Part shown: one piece after another, positions 8,431 to 17,342 of the stretch
How the letters are laid out: the number at the start of each line of letters is the position of its first letter
Numbering within the stretch: the stretch's first letter is position 1
DNA from: Turicibacter sp. TJ11
GTDB lineage: Bacteria > Bacillota_I > Bacilli_A > MOL361 > Turicibacteraceae
DNA: 64,000 nucleotides
Direction: 5' to 3'
Assembly (NCBI RefSeq): GCF_021497505.1
Contig: NZ_CP069349.1
Location: 1,079,861 to 1,143,860, forward strand
Program-made: the position numbers and the translations under genes
The notes under the pieces: generated by a model
Database searches by the model: none
What the model was told of the DNA's origin: nothing
Seen by the model: the letters and a program-made list of their open reading frames with translations, nothing else

Positions 8431-8438
8431 ATTTATCC

Positions 8439-10439
8439 TTAAATTATGATTAATCCTAATTGATAAACAACAAAGCTAACAACATAAGCAACAACTAATC
8501 CAAATAAAACCATGAACGTCGTTGTTTTAACAGATTTCGTTTCTTGATACATCACACCAACTGTTGAAAGACATGGAATATATAACAGTGAAAAGACTAA
8601 GAAACTAAAAGCTTGTAACGGAGTAAATAAAGTTAAAAGTCCTGTTTCTGCCCCACAAATAATTAACATTGATGAGGCAACAAGCTCTTTAGCTAAAAAA
8701 CCAACAACTAAGCTACTCGCGGCTTGCCACGTTCCAAATCCTAAAGGAATGAAGATTGGCGCTAACACTCCACCAAGCATCGCTAAATAACTTTCATCTC
8801 CTGCAACATGCAAGCCATTAGGCCCCATCTCTTGCAAAATCCATAAAATAACCGACCCTAAGACAATAAACTTTCCAGCCGTATGAACAAAGTCACTTCC
8901 ACGATCAAACGTTTGACTGAGTAAGTTTTTAACTTGCGGTAATCGATAAGGCGGCACTTCTAAAATAAAATGATCTTCTGTCTTTTTAAAGATTGAAACG
9001 GATAGTAATTTAGCACTCAATAACGCAATGATAATTCCAAGTAAGTATAACCCCATAATCACAAGCGATTGATAGCGGCTAAAAAACATACCGACAAATA
9101 AAACATAAACAGGTAATCGAGCTGAACATGACATAAATGGAACAACCATCATCGTCTTAATTCGTTCTTGACGATCAGGAATCGTACGCGTCGCCATAAT
9201 GGCTGGAACGTTACATCCAAATCCTGTTACTAAAGGGACAATAGCCTTCCCGTTTAACCCAAATCCTGAGAAGATATAATCCATGACAATCGCCACGCGA
9301 GCCATATATCCAGTCGCTTCCATTAATGATAAGCAGAAAAATAAAATTAAAATTTGAGGTAAAAAGACAAGAACACCTCCAACACCGGCTACTAATCCAT
9401 CGATGAGTGCTCCATAAATAAATCCATCTGGATTAGCCCCTAAACTAATCACAAGATTAGAAAGCCACGGGGTAATCCAATTGTCTAAAACTGCACTAAA
9501 TCCGTCTGAGATACGATTTCCAACTAAATCAAACGTAATCGAATAGATGAAGAACATGATCATTAAAAAGAAAATAGCTCCAATGACGGGGTGGGTTAAA
9601 TAACGATCCGTTTGCGTTAATTTAGGTTTCGTTTCAAGTCTCGCTCCAGGAATCACTTCTACACAAGACTTATAAATTTTATGAATGAATTCGCGTCGTT
9701 TATTAAAAATAGCGCCTTTTAAAGAGAGGGCAATCTTTTGGTTAATAATTTTTTCTTCTGTTGTTCTAACGATTTCTTTAATTTGAGCTTCATTGACAAG
9801 TTTCAGTGATCGATAAATCCCATCATTTCCTTCTAGCGCTTGAATAGCGATCCAACGAGCATCAATTCCTTCGGGAACTTCTTTTAAAAGAGATTTTATT
9901 TGTGAAATGGCTGTTTCAATCTCAACCCCATAATATAAACTAAACGTTTTTTTAAGCGTTAAATGTGAGAGTTGTTGACTTAATTCATTGACCCCTTCAT
10001 TTTGACGTGCTGAAATTAAGGCAACTTCTATTCCTAACAATTTCTCTAACTGCTCAACATTTAATTTAAATCCCTTTTTGGTCAAGGCATCCATCATATT
10101 CATCGCAACAATCATTGGAACATTCGCTTCAAGTAATTGAATGGTTAAATGAAGATTACGCTTTAAGTGAGTTGCATCGACAATATTTAAAAGGCCATCG
10201 TATGATTCATTCAAAAGAGCATACGTCACGACCCCTTCATCTTCACTACTTGGCGTCACACTATAAGTTCCGGGTAAATCAATTAACTCATGATCCGTTT
10301 GTTTGATGATTCCGACTAGTTTATCAACCGTAATTCCACTCCAATTCCCTACATGGGCATTTGATCCTGTTAACGCATTAAAAAGTGTTGTTTTTCCGAC
10401 ATTAGGATTTCCAATTAGCATGAAACGCAAGTCACTCAT
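8439..10439 (-). CDS. feoB: Ferrous iron transporter FeoB
   Basis: Membrane Fe(II) transporter with an N-terminal G-protein domain. G1 reads GNPNVGKTT, G2 lies in NWSGITVD, G3 is DLPGTYS, G4 lies in AMNMMD and G5 begins SARQNEG. The two Gate domains follow (GFGCNVPAIMATRTI; FMSCSARLPVYVL). The 666-residue length is normal. The ATG at 10439 is preferred because AAGGA stands at proper distance; an ATG two codons earlier is too close to it. It overlaps feoA by 8 bp, so the pair is one operon. Confidence 0.96.
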   Translation of the reverse strand: MSDLRFMLIGNPNVGKTTLFNALTGSNAHVGNWSGITVDKLVGIIKQTDHELIDLPGTYSVTPSSEDEGVVTYALLNESYDGLLNIVDATHLKRNLHLTIQLLEANVPMIVAMNMMDALTKKGFKLNVEQLEKLLGIEVALISARQNEGVNELSQQLSHLTLKKTFSLYYGVEIETAISQIKSLLKEVPEGIDARWIAIQALEGNDGIYRSLKLVNEAQIKEIVRTTEEKIINQKIALSLKGAIFNKRREFIHKIYKSCVEVIPGARLETKPKLTQTDRYLTHPVIGAIFFLMIMFFIYSITFDLVGNRISDGFSAVLDNWITPWLSNLVISLGANPDGFIYGALIDGLVAGVGGVLVFLPQILILFFCLSLMEATGYMARVAIVMDYIFSGFGLNGKAIVPLVTGFGCNVPAIMATRTIPDRQERIKTMMVVPFMSCSARLPVYVLFVGMFFSRYQSLVIMGLYLLGIIIALLSAKLLSVSIFKKTEDHFILEVPPYRLPQVKNLLSQTFDRGSDFVHTAGKFIVLGSVILWILQEMGPNGLHVAGDESYLAMLGGVLAPIFIPLGFGTWQAASSLVVGFLAKELVASSMLIICGAETGLLTLFTPLQAFSFLVFSLLYIPCLSTVGVMYQETKSVKTTTFMVLFGLVVAYVVSFVVYQLGLIII

Positions 10440-10677
10440 CTCCATTTCCTTCTAGCTTCTCAACTGCGATTTTTTTAGCATCTTTTTTTCGAATACAAAA
10501 ATCGACGTCATCAATAGATATATAAAATAATTGACCAAAGTTTAAGATGTTTAATATGGTCACTTCAGAACCAATCGAAATCCCAACATCATAAAGTCGG
10601 CGACTAAAACTCTCTGATAAATCTTTAAAAGCTAAAATAGTTGCCGTTTCTCCCTTTTTCAGTGCCGATAAGTTCAT
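10432..10677 (-). CDS. feoA: FeoA, small SH3-like partner of FeoB
   Basis: A cytoplasmic 81-residue protein of SH3 fold that assists FeoB. Family features include the start MNLSALKKGETATILAF, the RLYDVGI block and a C-terminal strand ending IAVEKLEGNGDE. GGAAGGTG precedes the ATG. It is the first gene of the feoAB operon, behind a promoter with a Fur-like site. Confidence 0.93.
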   Translation of the reverse strand: MNLSALKKGETATILAFKDLSESFSRRLYDVGISIGSEVTILNILNFGQLFYISIDDVDFCIRKKDAKKIAVEKLEGNGDE

Positions 10678-10698
10678 GTTTTCACCTTCCTTTTGTAA

Positions 10699-10713
10699 TG
10701 ATAACGATTCTCA
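10699..10713 (-). promoter_or_regulatory. Fur-type operator in front of feoAB
   Basis: On the minus strand the site reads TGAGAATCGTTATCA, matching 13 of 15 positions of the Fur 7-1-7 box TGATAATNATTATCA. It lies a few bases downstream of the -10, where an iron-loaded Fur-family repressor would block transcription. Confidence 0.85.
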
Positions 10714-10722
10714 ATTTACTAT

Positions 10723-10751
10723 ATTATACCATATTTGTTAATTCATGTCTA
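10723..10751 (-). promoter_or_regulatory. feoAB promoter
   Basis: TAGACA -35 (10746-10751) and TATAAT -10 (10723-10728) on the minus strand are separated by 17 nt. Confidence 0.85.
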
Positions 10752-10946
10752 TTTTCCGATCAATGGATTAGTTTAAGTGGGACTTTTAGCCTAATTTCCT
10801 CAACCCTTCTTAAAGTAATACTAAAAAAGTATTGTTTATCATGTCATATCTCTTAAAAATTGATTTTTTTGTTTGTAACTCTATGTCAATAAAAAATAGA
10901 CATACTTCTTCGGATTTAACAATACATTCATTATAGGTGATGAACT

Positions 10947-12059
10947 ATGAAAAATATCATGAAATCTGTTGTTCTTCTTTTATTTCTTGGGATCTTATTA
11001 TTACAACCCGCACCCATGATTGCAGCTACAAAAACTGGATTCACGACATGGGCTGAAAAAGTTATTCCTTCACTTTTTCCTTTCTTTGTCCTTACGCGCT
11101 TGATGATTTATTATCAAGTGCCGCAGCTCATTGGTAAAATACTTGCGCCATTATTTAAATACCTGCTCCACTTATCACCGATTACTTTTTTTGTTATCTT
11201 TTTAAGTTTGATTAGTGGAAATCCATCGGGGTCAAAAATGGCGAGGGATTATTACGACCAACAATTAATTAGTTCAAAAGAAATGGAAGGATTAATGTAT
11301 GTATGTAACTTTTCAAGTCCTCTTTTCATTATTGGAACGGTTGGTGTTGTTTTATATGGATCGACTCAAGTTGGCTATTTGTTACTAATGGCTCATATTT
11401 TAGGGGCACTCACTGTATTTATCTTTTGTTATCCTTTACTTCGTTCAAAAGGAAGTATTCGTCAAGTTTCTGTTGAGTTTCCAACTCAATCATTTTCAAC
11501 TATTTTAATTGATTGTATTGAAACGAGTATTCAGACCTTAATTCGTGTTGGTGGCATTATTGTGTTTTTCTATCTCATTTCAGAAGCACTTAATGTGATT
11601 CATTTCACTCAACTTCTTGATGTGTTACTTCTTCCTTTCGTCCGTCCGTTTGGACTTGATTCAACCGAACCAATTATTGCTGGGATTTTAGAATTCACAC
11701 AAGGGGTAACAAAGGTCTCTCAAACAAAGGCACCGATTCAAACTAAACTCGTATTAACAGCCTTTATTTTAAGTTTTACAGGCTTATCTGTTCATACTCA
11801 AAGCTTTATGTTTGCTAAAAACCTAAATATTTCATACTTCAAATATTTGATGATGCGTGTTCTTCATGGATTAACCAGTGCAACTATTTTATGTTTCACT
11901 TGGAAAAGCCTCTCAACAGAAGAGGTTCAGACATTCTTACCGATAGGATCAGCAGAAGTCATAACGTCATCATCGCTTATTTCATTGATGATAATTTTAT
12001 TAAGTCTTTACTTTGTACTTAAAGCTTATCATCAAGTTAAAACCATCATTTTAAATTAA
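10947..12059 (+). CDS. ylbJ: Sporulation integral membrane protein YlbJ
   Basis: A polytopic membrane protein of 370 residues with eight or so hydrophobic segments. Signature blocks are TTWAEKVIPSLFPFFVLTR, LISGNPSGSKMARDYY, and LEFTQGVTKVS. In Bacillus its relative is made in the mother cell and is needed for a normal spore cortex, so its presence hints that the organism sporulates or descends from spore formers. It lies beside coaD and rsmD, as in Bacillus (ylbH-ylbI-ylbJ), but here it converges on them. No clear SigE promoter was recognised. Its terminator is split by the second IS1182 element. Confidence 0.85.
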   Translation: MKNIMKSVVLLLFLGILLLQPAPMIAATKTGFTTWAEKVIPSLFPFFVLTRLMIYYQVPQLIGKILAPLFKYLLHLSPITFFVIFLSLISGNPSGSKMARDYYDQQLISSKEMEGLMYVCNFSSPLFIIGTVGVVLYGSTQVGYLLLMAHILGALTVFIFCYPLLRSKGSIRQVSVEFPTQSFSTILIDCIETSIQTLIRVGGIIVFFYLISEALNVIHFTQLLDVLLLPFVRPFGLDSTEPIIAGILEFTQGVTKVSQTKAPIQTKLVLTAFILSFTGLSVHTQSFMFAKNLNISYFKYLMMRVLHGLTSATILCFTWKSLSTEEVQTFLPIGSAEVITSSSLISLMIILLSLYFVLKAYHQVKTIILN

Positions 12060-12072
12060 TTAACATCTTATT

Positions 12073-12091
12073 AAAAAAAGAGGCTATATTA
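12073..12091. terminator. Left half of terminator split by IS1182 copy 2
   Basis: An A-tract and the arm GAGGC (to 12084) are followed by the duplication TATATTA (12085-12091). With the right half (13809 onward) it gives GAGGCTA-TAT-TAGCCTC flanked by A7 and T7. Confidence 0.88.
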
Positions 12092-12119
12092 GGAGGCCAC
12101 TGAAAAAGTCCTCTATCTG

Positions 12120-12161
12120 AAAAACATCTAACATTTCAATAGAAGTGTTGGATGTTTTTTT
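12120..12161 (+). terminator. Insulating hairpin at the left end of IS1182 copy 2
   Basis: Arms CATCTAACA and TGTTGGATG are flanked by an A-tract and T7. It lies between ylbJ and the transposase start, so it can end ylbJ transcripts and shield the transposase from read-through. Confidence 0.85.
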
Positions 12162-12209
12162 GATTTACGGTAAAATGAAACTAACGTCAAACTTTGTCGA
12201 GGGGTGCTT

Positions 12210-13679
12210 ATGTTAGTTAAACAAAATGCTTTACCACTTAGCGCATACGCAGGATTATATGATATGGTGGTTCCAAAAGATAATTTATTAAGACGAATGA
12301 ATGAAGTGGTTGATTTTTCATTTATTTACGATGAGTTAAAAGAAAAATATTGTGTGGATAATGGTCGAAATGCAATTGATCCCATTCGCTTATTTAAATA
12401 TCTATTATTAAAAGTCATTTATGAACTATCTGATGTAGATGTGGTGGAGCGTTCGCGTTATGATCTGTCATTTAAGTATTTTTTAGGAATGGCACCAGAA
12501 GAAGATGTTATTCATCCCAGTTCATTAACGAAGTTTAGAAAGTTACGTTTAAAGGATGTTGAACTATTAGATTTATTAATGAAGAAATCGGTAGAGATTG
12601 CGATTGAACATGACTTAATTAAAAGTAAAGCTATTATTGTGGATTCCACCCACACTCAAAGCCGTTACCATCAAAAATCACCTAAGGAGTACTTAGTTGA
12701 GTTATCTAAAAAGCTTCGTCGTCAAGTTTATGAAGTTGATGAAACAATGAAAGAATTAATGCCCGATAAAAATCCTAATAATAATTTAGAAGAAGAATTA
12801 AATGATGCTCAAAGTGTCGTTGAAGTTATTGAAAGAAATGAAGTTGTCTCAAATATGCCTGCTGTTAAATCAACACTTAATTTATTAAAAGAAGTCATCG
12901 AGGATGATTTAGAACATATCCAATGCATGCACGATAAAGATGCACGCGTGGGACATAAGACAGCGGATAGTCATTATTTTGGATATAAAACACATATTGC
13001 CATGACAAAGGAACGAATCATGGTGGGGGCTATTGTGACAACAGGGGAAAAACATGATGGAAAACAACTACAAGAATTAGTAGAAAAATCAAGAACTGCA
13101 GGGATGAAAGTTGAAACAATTATCGGTGATGCAGCCTATTCAGAAAAAGATAATTTAAAGTTTACATCGAAAGAAAAGATACAGTTAGTTTCACGTTTAA
13201 GTAAAACAGTCACACATGGCAATCGAAAAAATGCAGAAAAGTTTGAGTTCAACAAAGATGCAAAGATGTATGTTTGTTCTGCAGGTCACATGAGCATTAA
13301 AAAGACAAGTACACGACCTAAAAAACATGAAGAAGATGGTGAAGGAACTGTTGAGTCTTATTGGTTTGATGTAGAGAAGTGTCAGGTGTGTCCATTAAGA
13401 GATGGGTGTTACAAAGAGGGTGCGAAAACAAGGTCATATTCGGTTTCCATCAAATCCAACACACATCAAGCACAAGCTGAATTTCAAGAGACGGACGCTT
13501 TTAAAGAAGAAGCAAAGTATCGCTATATGATTGAAGCGAAAAATAGTGAGTTAAAGTGTAGACATGGTTACGATCAAGCGACGTCATCAGGTCTTTTTGG
13601 TATGCAGTTGCAAGCAGCCACAACATTATTTGGAGTTAATTTAAAAAGAATTCTAAAATTAATCCATGAAAAAGCGTAA
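12210..13679 (+). CDS. IS1182-family transposase
   Basis: A 489-residue DDE transposase with aspartates in IIVDSTHTQSR and IIGDAAYSEKDN and a glutamate in MIEAKNSELKCRHG, plus the Cys block CQVCPLRDGCYKEGAK. The ATG at 12210 follows GAGGGG; an in-frame GTG at 12204 overlaps that site and is less likely. The frame is intact, and the stop lies 130 bp inside the right terminal repeat, unlike copy 1. Confidence 0.92.
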   Translation: MLVKQNALPLSAYAGLYDMVVPKDNLLRRMNEVVDFSFIYDELKEKYCVDNGRNAIDPIRLFKYLLLKVIYELSDVDVVERSRYDLSFKYFLGMAPEEDVIHPSSLTKFRKLRLKDVELLDLLMKKSVEIAIEHDLIKSKAIIVDSTHTQSRYHQKSPKEYLVELSKKLRRQVYEVDETMKELMPDKNPNNNLEEELNDAQSVVEVIERNEVVSNMPAVKSTLNLLKEVIEDDLEHIQCMHDKDARVGHKTADSHYFGYKTHIAMTKERIMVGAIVTTGEKHDGKQLQELVEKSRTAGMKVETIIGDAAYSEKDNLKFTSKEKIQLVSRLSKTVTHGNRKNAEKFEFNKDAKMYVCSAGHMSIKKTSTRPKKHEEDGEGTVESYWFDVEKCQVCPLRDGCYKEGAKTRSYSVSIKSNTHQAQAEFQETDAFKEEAKYRYMIEAKNSELKCRHGYDQATSSGLFGMQLQAATTLFGVNLKRILKLIHEKA

Positions 13680-13706
13680 GGATTTCGCTCTTAAGTCATA
13701 ACACAT

Positions 13707-13757
13707 AAAAAAAGTTAGAAAATATAGGAATTTAAATCCTGATTTTCTAACTTTTTT
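13707..13757. terminator. Terminator hairpin at the right end of IS1182 copy 2
   Basis: Arms AAAAAAGTTAGAAAAT and ATTTTCTAACTTTTTT surround an inner GGA/TCC stem. T-tracts on both strands let it stop both transposase and coaD transcripts. Confidence 0.88.
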
Positions 13758-13808
13758 ATTTGAGATTACCTGAGTACTAAAAATCAGAATAGATTTTCAG
13801 TGGCCTCC

Positions 13809-13827
13809 TATATTAGCCTCTTTTTTT
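13809..13827. terminator. Right half of terminator split by IS1182 copy 2
   Basis: The TATATTA duplication (13809-13815) is followed by GCCTC and T7. The coaD stop codon (13813-13815) lies inside the duplicated target. Confidence 0.88.
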
Positions 13828-14307
13828 ACGATATTTTTCTTCTAATGATTCTTTTACAAAGTTTGGAACAAAACTCGAGACATCGCCACCGAATCGAGCC
13901 ACTTCTTTAGTCGTTGATGAAGATAAAAACATATTTTCTGCCTTTGTCATTAAGAAAATGGTCTCAATTTCTGGCGCTAAACGTTTATTCGTTGTTGCAA
14001 TTTGAAACTCGTATTCAAAGTCGGTTACTGCACGAAGTCCACGTAAAATCGTTTTAGCACCAACCTCTTTGGCAAAATCAACAACTAGCTGATCAATGCA
14101 TACAACCACTTCTACATTTGGTAAATGAGCGGTTGCACGTTTTAACATCTCAACGCGTTCTTCTAAACTGAATAACGTTTGTTTATTAATATTTTGAGCC
14201 ACGGTAACATAAAGATAATCAAATAACTCGTAGCCACGTTCAATGATATCTATATGGCCGTTTGTGACAGGATCAAATGTTCCAGAATAAATTCCTACTT
14301 TTTTCAT
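13813..14307 (-). CDS. coaD: Phosphopantetheine adenylyltransferase
   Basis: CoaD joins 4'-phosphopantetheine and ATP to give dephospho-CoA, the fourth step of coenzyme A synthesis. The 164-residue product has the nucleotidyltransferase start YSGTFDPVTNGH, the RGLRAVTDFEYE block and the ISSTTKE-like motif (LSSSTTKEVARFGG). It ends in a basic tail, EEKYRKKRG. It follows rsmD by 36 nt in the same direction, the usual Firmicute pair. Confidence 0.97.
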   Translation of the reverse strand: MKKVGIYSGTFDPVTNGHIDIIERGYELFDYLYVTVAQNINKQTLFSLEERVEMLKRATAHLPNVEVVVCIDQLVVDFAKEVGAKTILRGLRAVTDFEYEFQIATTNKRLAPEIETIFLMTKAENMFLSSSTTKEVARFGGDVSSFVPNFVKESLEEKYRKKRG

Positions 14308-14343
14308 CTTTTACATCCTCCATAACGACTTCTATAATTTAAA

Positions 14344-14904
14344 TTATTCCTTCTCTACTCGATGATAAATCGTAATAGCTGTAATTCCATAAATTTCACG
14401 CTTTACTTGTTCAATATCTCCAACAACTTCATGTAATGGATCTTCTTTTAAACACTCTGCCATGATAATCCCATTTACCGCCAATAATTCATGTTCATGA
14501 ATAAATTCAATAATTTCATTAATTTTTTGACCTTTATACGGTGGATCTAGTAAGATTAAATCAAATTGAACTTGGCGTTTCACTAACGCTTTTAATGCTC
14601 GAAAATAATCATTACGATAAATCTCTACACGATTTTCAATTCTTAAATCTTTGACGTTTTCTTTAATAGTATTGATCGCAATTGTTTCTCGATCGACAAA
14701 AATCACACGTTCAATCCCTCGACTTAACGACTCAATTCCTAAGTTTCCACTACCACCAAATAAGTCTAGCGCTAAACCACCATCGAAATATGGGCCAATG
14801 ATATTAAAAATACTTTCTTTAACCTTATCTGTCGTTGGTCGCGTATTTGTTCCTTTAACTGCCTTGATGCTACGTCCTTTTAATGTTCCGGCAACAACTC
14901 GCAT
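14344..14904 (-). CDS. rsmD: 16S rRNA (guanine966-N2)-methyltransferase RsmD
   Basis: A SAM-dependent methyltransferase of 186 residues. Motif I reads LDLFGGSGNLGIESLSRG and the catalytic motif IV reads LLDPPYKGQ. The N-terminus MRVVAGTLKGRSIKAVKG is typical of RsmD, which modifies G966 in the small subunit. It begins an operon with coaD, behind a good promoter. Confidence 0.95.
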   Translation of the reverse strand: MRVVAGTLKGRSIKAVKGTNTRPTTDKVKESIFNIIGPYFDGGLALDLFGGSGNLGIESLSRGIERVIFVDRETIAINTIKENVKDLRIENRVEIYRNDYFRALKALVKRQVQFDLILLDPPYKGQKINEIIEFIHEHELLAVNGIIMAECLKEDPLHEVVGDIEQVKREIYGITAITIYHRVEKE

Positions 14905-14934
14905 TTTATCACTTCCTAATATTTTTCTACTTTA

Positions 14935-14962
14935 ATTGTATAAAAAATAAAGGTAATGTCAA
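14935..14962 (-). promoter_or_regulatory. rsmD-coaD promoter
   Basis: TTGACA -35 (14957-14962) and TACAAT -10 (14935-14940) on the minus strand are separated by 16 nt. Confidence 0.8.
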
Positions 14963-15058
14963 TATTATAATTGTAGCCGAGAGGTTACTGTAAAAATAAT
15001 CCCCCCTATTCTTCTATCATACTTCTCCTCTCCCTTTCACATATGGTCAAAGTATGAA

Positions 15059-15094
15059 CAATAAGTCGCCTCCCCCTAGGCGGCTTATTTTTTT
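15059..15094 (+). terminator. Hairpin terminator next to the IS66 element
   Basis: Arms AATAAG-T-CGCCT and AGGCG-G-CTTATT are followed by T7 on the plus strand. The IS66 target duplication starts directly after this T-tract (15095). No plus-strand gene precedes it within several hundred bases. Confidence 0.8.
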
Positions 15095-15190
15095 GTTTTA
15101 TCGTAAGCACGTAATAATAACACGGGTACAAAAAAAGCTACCAATCCTGTAAACTAAAGGTACAGAGTTGGTAGCTGTTATTTTATATCG

Positions 15191-16695
15191 CTATCCACAA
15201 TTCTCTTGAACGTTTTTTGCCCATGGCAAAAAGCCCACCAACAAGTCTGGATTTCGTATGAAATCTACATTTGGCAGTTTTTCAAAAAGATAAGTGAGAT
15301 ATTTAGACGGATTTAGACTGTTTGCTTTGGCTGTCTCAATGATCGTGTATGCCATCGCATTAGCAGTCGCGCCTTTCATACTGGTTGAAAAGAGGTAGTT
15401 TTTACGACCAATCGCGATAGGGCGAATCGCTTGTTCAGCTAGATTATTCGAGGCTTCAAGATTTCCATCGTCTAAAAAGCGCAAAAGTTCTACCTTTTGA
15501 TTTAAGGCATACATCACCGCTGTTTGAAGTTTTCCTTTCATGGCATAGAACGATTCTAGCCAGTCAAAAAATTCTTCCACAACAGGTTTGATGATCAGTT
15601 GGCGCTGCTTTTGACGTTGCTCAGGAGATAAATCTTTAATAGTCTTTTCGAAGCTAAAGATTTGATCGCAGTACTCCACTGCTTTTTTCGCTTTTCCGTT
15701 GTTTCCTGGTATCTCGAAAAATTTTCTTCTGACATGGGCCCAACACCCAACTAATGAAATGTTCGGGATATTTTTATATCCTGAATAACCATCACAATGA
15801 AGATATCCTTTGAATCCTTCTAAGATGGTGGTTGCCACCGCACGTTCACGTGTCAGATCGGCATGGTAATACGCCACAGGATGTTCGGTATTTTTGATGG
15901 TACGGAATAACCAAATCCGTGCTTGAGAGGTCGCTGATTTACCATCTGTTCGATTTAAGATTTGATAAGGTGTTTCATCCGCATGTAAAACCTTATTTTG
16001 GACTAACGCTTTTCTAAGTAAATCATAAATGGGGCGTAACCAATCATGACTAGCGATAATAATCCAATTAGAGAGGGTTTTATCACTCACACTCAATCCA
16101 TAGCGTGCCCATTCTGATACCTGGCGATAACAAGGAATACTTAAGATGTATTTATGATGAAAAACTTCAGCTAAAACACTGGCTCCGGCAAAGCTTCTTT
16201 GAATCGGAGCTTTTGGTGTTTCGGCACAACGAATCGGTTTAGCTTCGATAGATTCGTCATGACAATCACAAGCATAAGTATAAGCAATGTAACGCTTTTT
16301 ATATAATCGGGCTGGAACGAAACAGACTTCGTCACGAATGATCCTTTTCCCCATTCGTTTCATTTCATTTCCACAATTCATACATCGGCAGTCTTCCCCA
16401 TGTAATTGGCAATGAACTTCTTCAATGGGTAAGTCTTTGATTAATTCTGCTTTTCTTCCTTTTTGTTTTTTACGTCGATACGTGATTTCTTCGACGGTTT
16501 GGTCTTCAGTTGTCTCTGTCTCTTCAAAAAATCATCTGGATCAAATAATGAAATTTGGCCTTCGGCTACTTTAGTCTTTTCACTCGAAGATCCAAATAGC
16601 TTTTTATTTAGATACTGAATTTGTTCAGTTAATTGGCGAACTTGTTCTAGAAGTGCCTTATTTTGTTCCATTAAGTGTTGTTCAAGTTCTGTCAT
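15191..16695 (-). pseudogene. tnpC: IS66 TnpC transposase, frameshifted
   Basis: The transposase is split into two frames. The 5' part (start 16695, MTELEQHLMEQNKALLEQV) is the N-terminal coiled coil. The 3' part reads on through HCQLHGEDCRC, MNCGNEMKR and the DDE domain (LHADETPYQIL, HCDGYSGY, LEASNNLAEQAIRPIAIGRKN) to the stop at 15191. The frames meet at the A6 run at 16526-16531, where one extra base would restore a continuous protein. The minus-strand heptamer T TTT TTG would also allow -1 slippage, but IS66 TnpC is normally one frame, so mutation or a sequencing error is likelier. Confidence 0.88.
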
Positions 16696-16801
16696 CCAAG
16701 TCGCCTACTTTCAAAATGTCTATATCTTAACCCTAGTATACCTAATCTCACAACAGATGAAAATAGAAATAAGGGATTTTGTCGAAAATCCCTTATTTCT
16801 A

Positions 16802-17158
16802 TTAATATAGGTCACCAGTTTTAGCTGGTTTGATGGCTTTAGGTTGTTGAATAGAGAGACCTTCTAATAACCAGCGTAATTCCTGGGACGTTAATTTCTT
16901 AACCTCATCTTGATCTTTTGGCCATTGTAGATGACCGTTCTCAATTCGTTTATAAAATAACATAAATCCGTCATGATCCCAGTATAAAGCTTTGTAGCGA
17001 TCTTTTTTTCTTCCACAAAACAAGAAGATGGCATCGTCAAATAAGTCTAGATTATATTTATCTGAAACTAAATTCGCTAAGCCATCAATTCCACAACGCA
17101 TATCGGTGTGACCGCAAACAATGAAGATGTTTTGAACTTCTGTAAAATTAACGAGCAT
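16802..17158 (-). CDS. tnpB: IS66 accessory protein TnpB (Orf2)
   Basis: A 118-residue protein of the IS66 Orf2 family, with the hallmark VCGHTDMRCGIDGLA and a centre reading LFCGRKKDRYKALYWDHDG. It is required for transposition in the family, but its biochemical role is unclear. Its start overlaps the end of the upstream small gene by 11 bp. Confidence 0.93.
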   Translation of the reverse strand: MLVNFTEVQNIFIVCGHTDMRCGIDGLANLVSDKYNLDLFDDAIFLFCGRKKDRYKALYWDHDGFMLFYKRIENGHLQWPKDQDEVKKLTSQELRWLLEGLSIQQPKAIKPAKTGDLY

Positions 17159-17342
17159 ACTTTGACATCTCCGCTAAAACAGCATGTAAGATATGTTTAT
17201 CAACGCCATTGTAAAACAGCACTTCAGCATCTTTGATTTTAAACTGACAAGTAGGTATATCCTTATTAGTCGCAGATTTTGAGTGAGACTTTAAATGAGA
17301 GTCACTCAATGCGACTGGAATTATCATAGGCTTTTCTTTCAT
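17148..17342 (-). CDS. tnpA: IS66 accessory protein TnpA-like (Orf1)
   Basis: A short protein of 64 residues starting MKEKPMIIPVAL at 17342, behind AAAGGAGG. It has the position and size of the first IS66 gene and ends VLAEMSKYAR. The sequence is less conserved than TnpB, so the call rests mainly on position within the element. Confidence 0.75.
   Translation of the reverse strand: MKEKPMIIPVALSDSHLKSHSKSATNKDIPTCQFKIKDAEVLFYNGVDKHILHAVLAEMSKYAR

Larger units (their letters stand above)
12092..13808 (+). mobile_element. IS1182-family element, copy 2
   Basis: The ends begin GGAGGCCACTGAAAA (12092) and finish with the inverted TTTTCAGTGGCCTCC (13808). These are the same terminal sequences as copy 1, although the two transposases are clearly different proteins. 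A 7-bp duplication TATATTA flanks the 1,717-bp element (12085-12091 and 13809-13815). It sits in the loop of the terminator between ylbJ and coaD. Confidence 0.93.

Noticed and set aside
10860-10946. Possible SigE promoter before ylbJ (CATACTT near 10899)
   Set aside because: No convincing -35 at the right distance, so the match is too weak to list.
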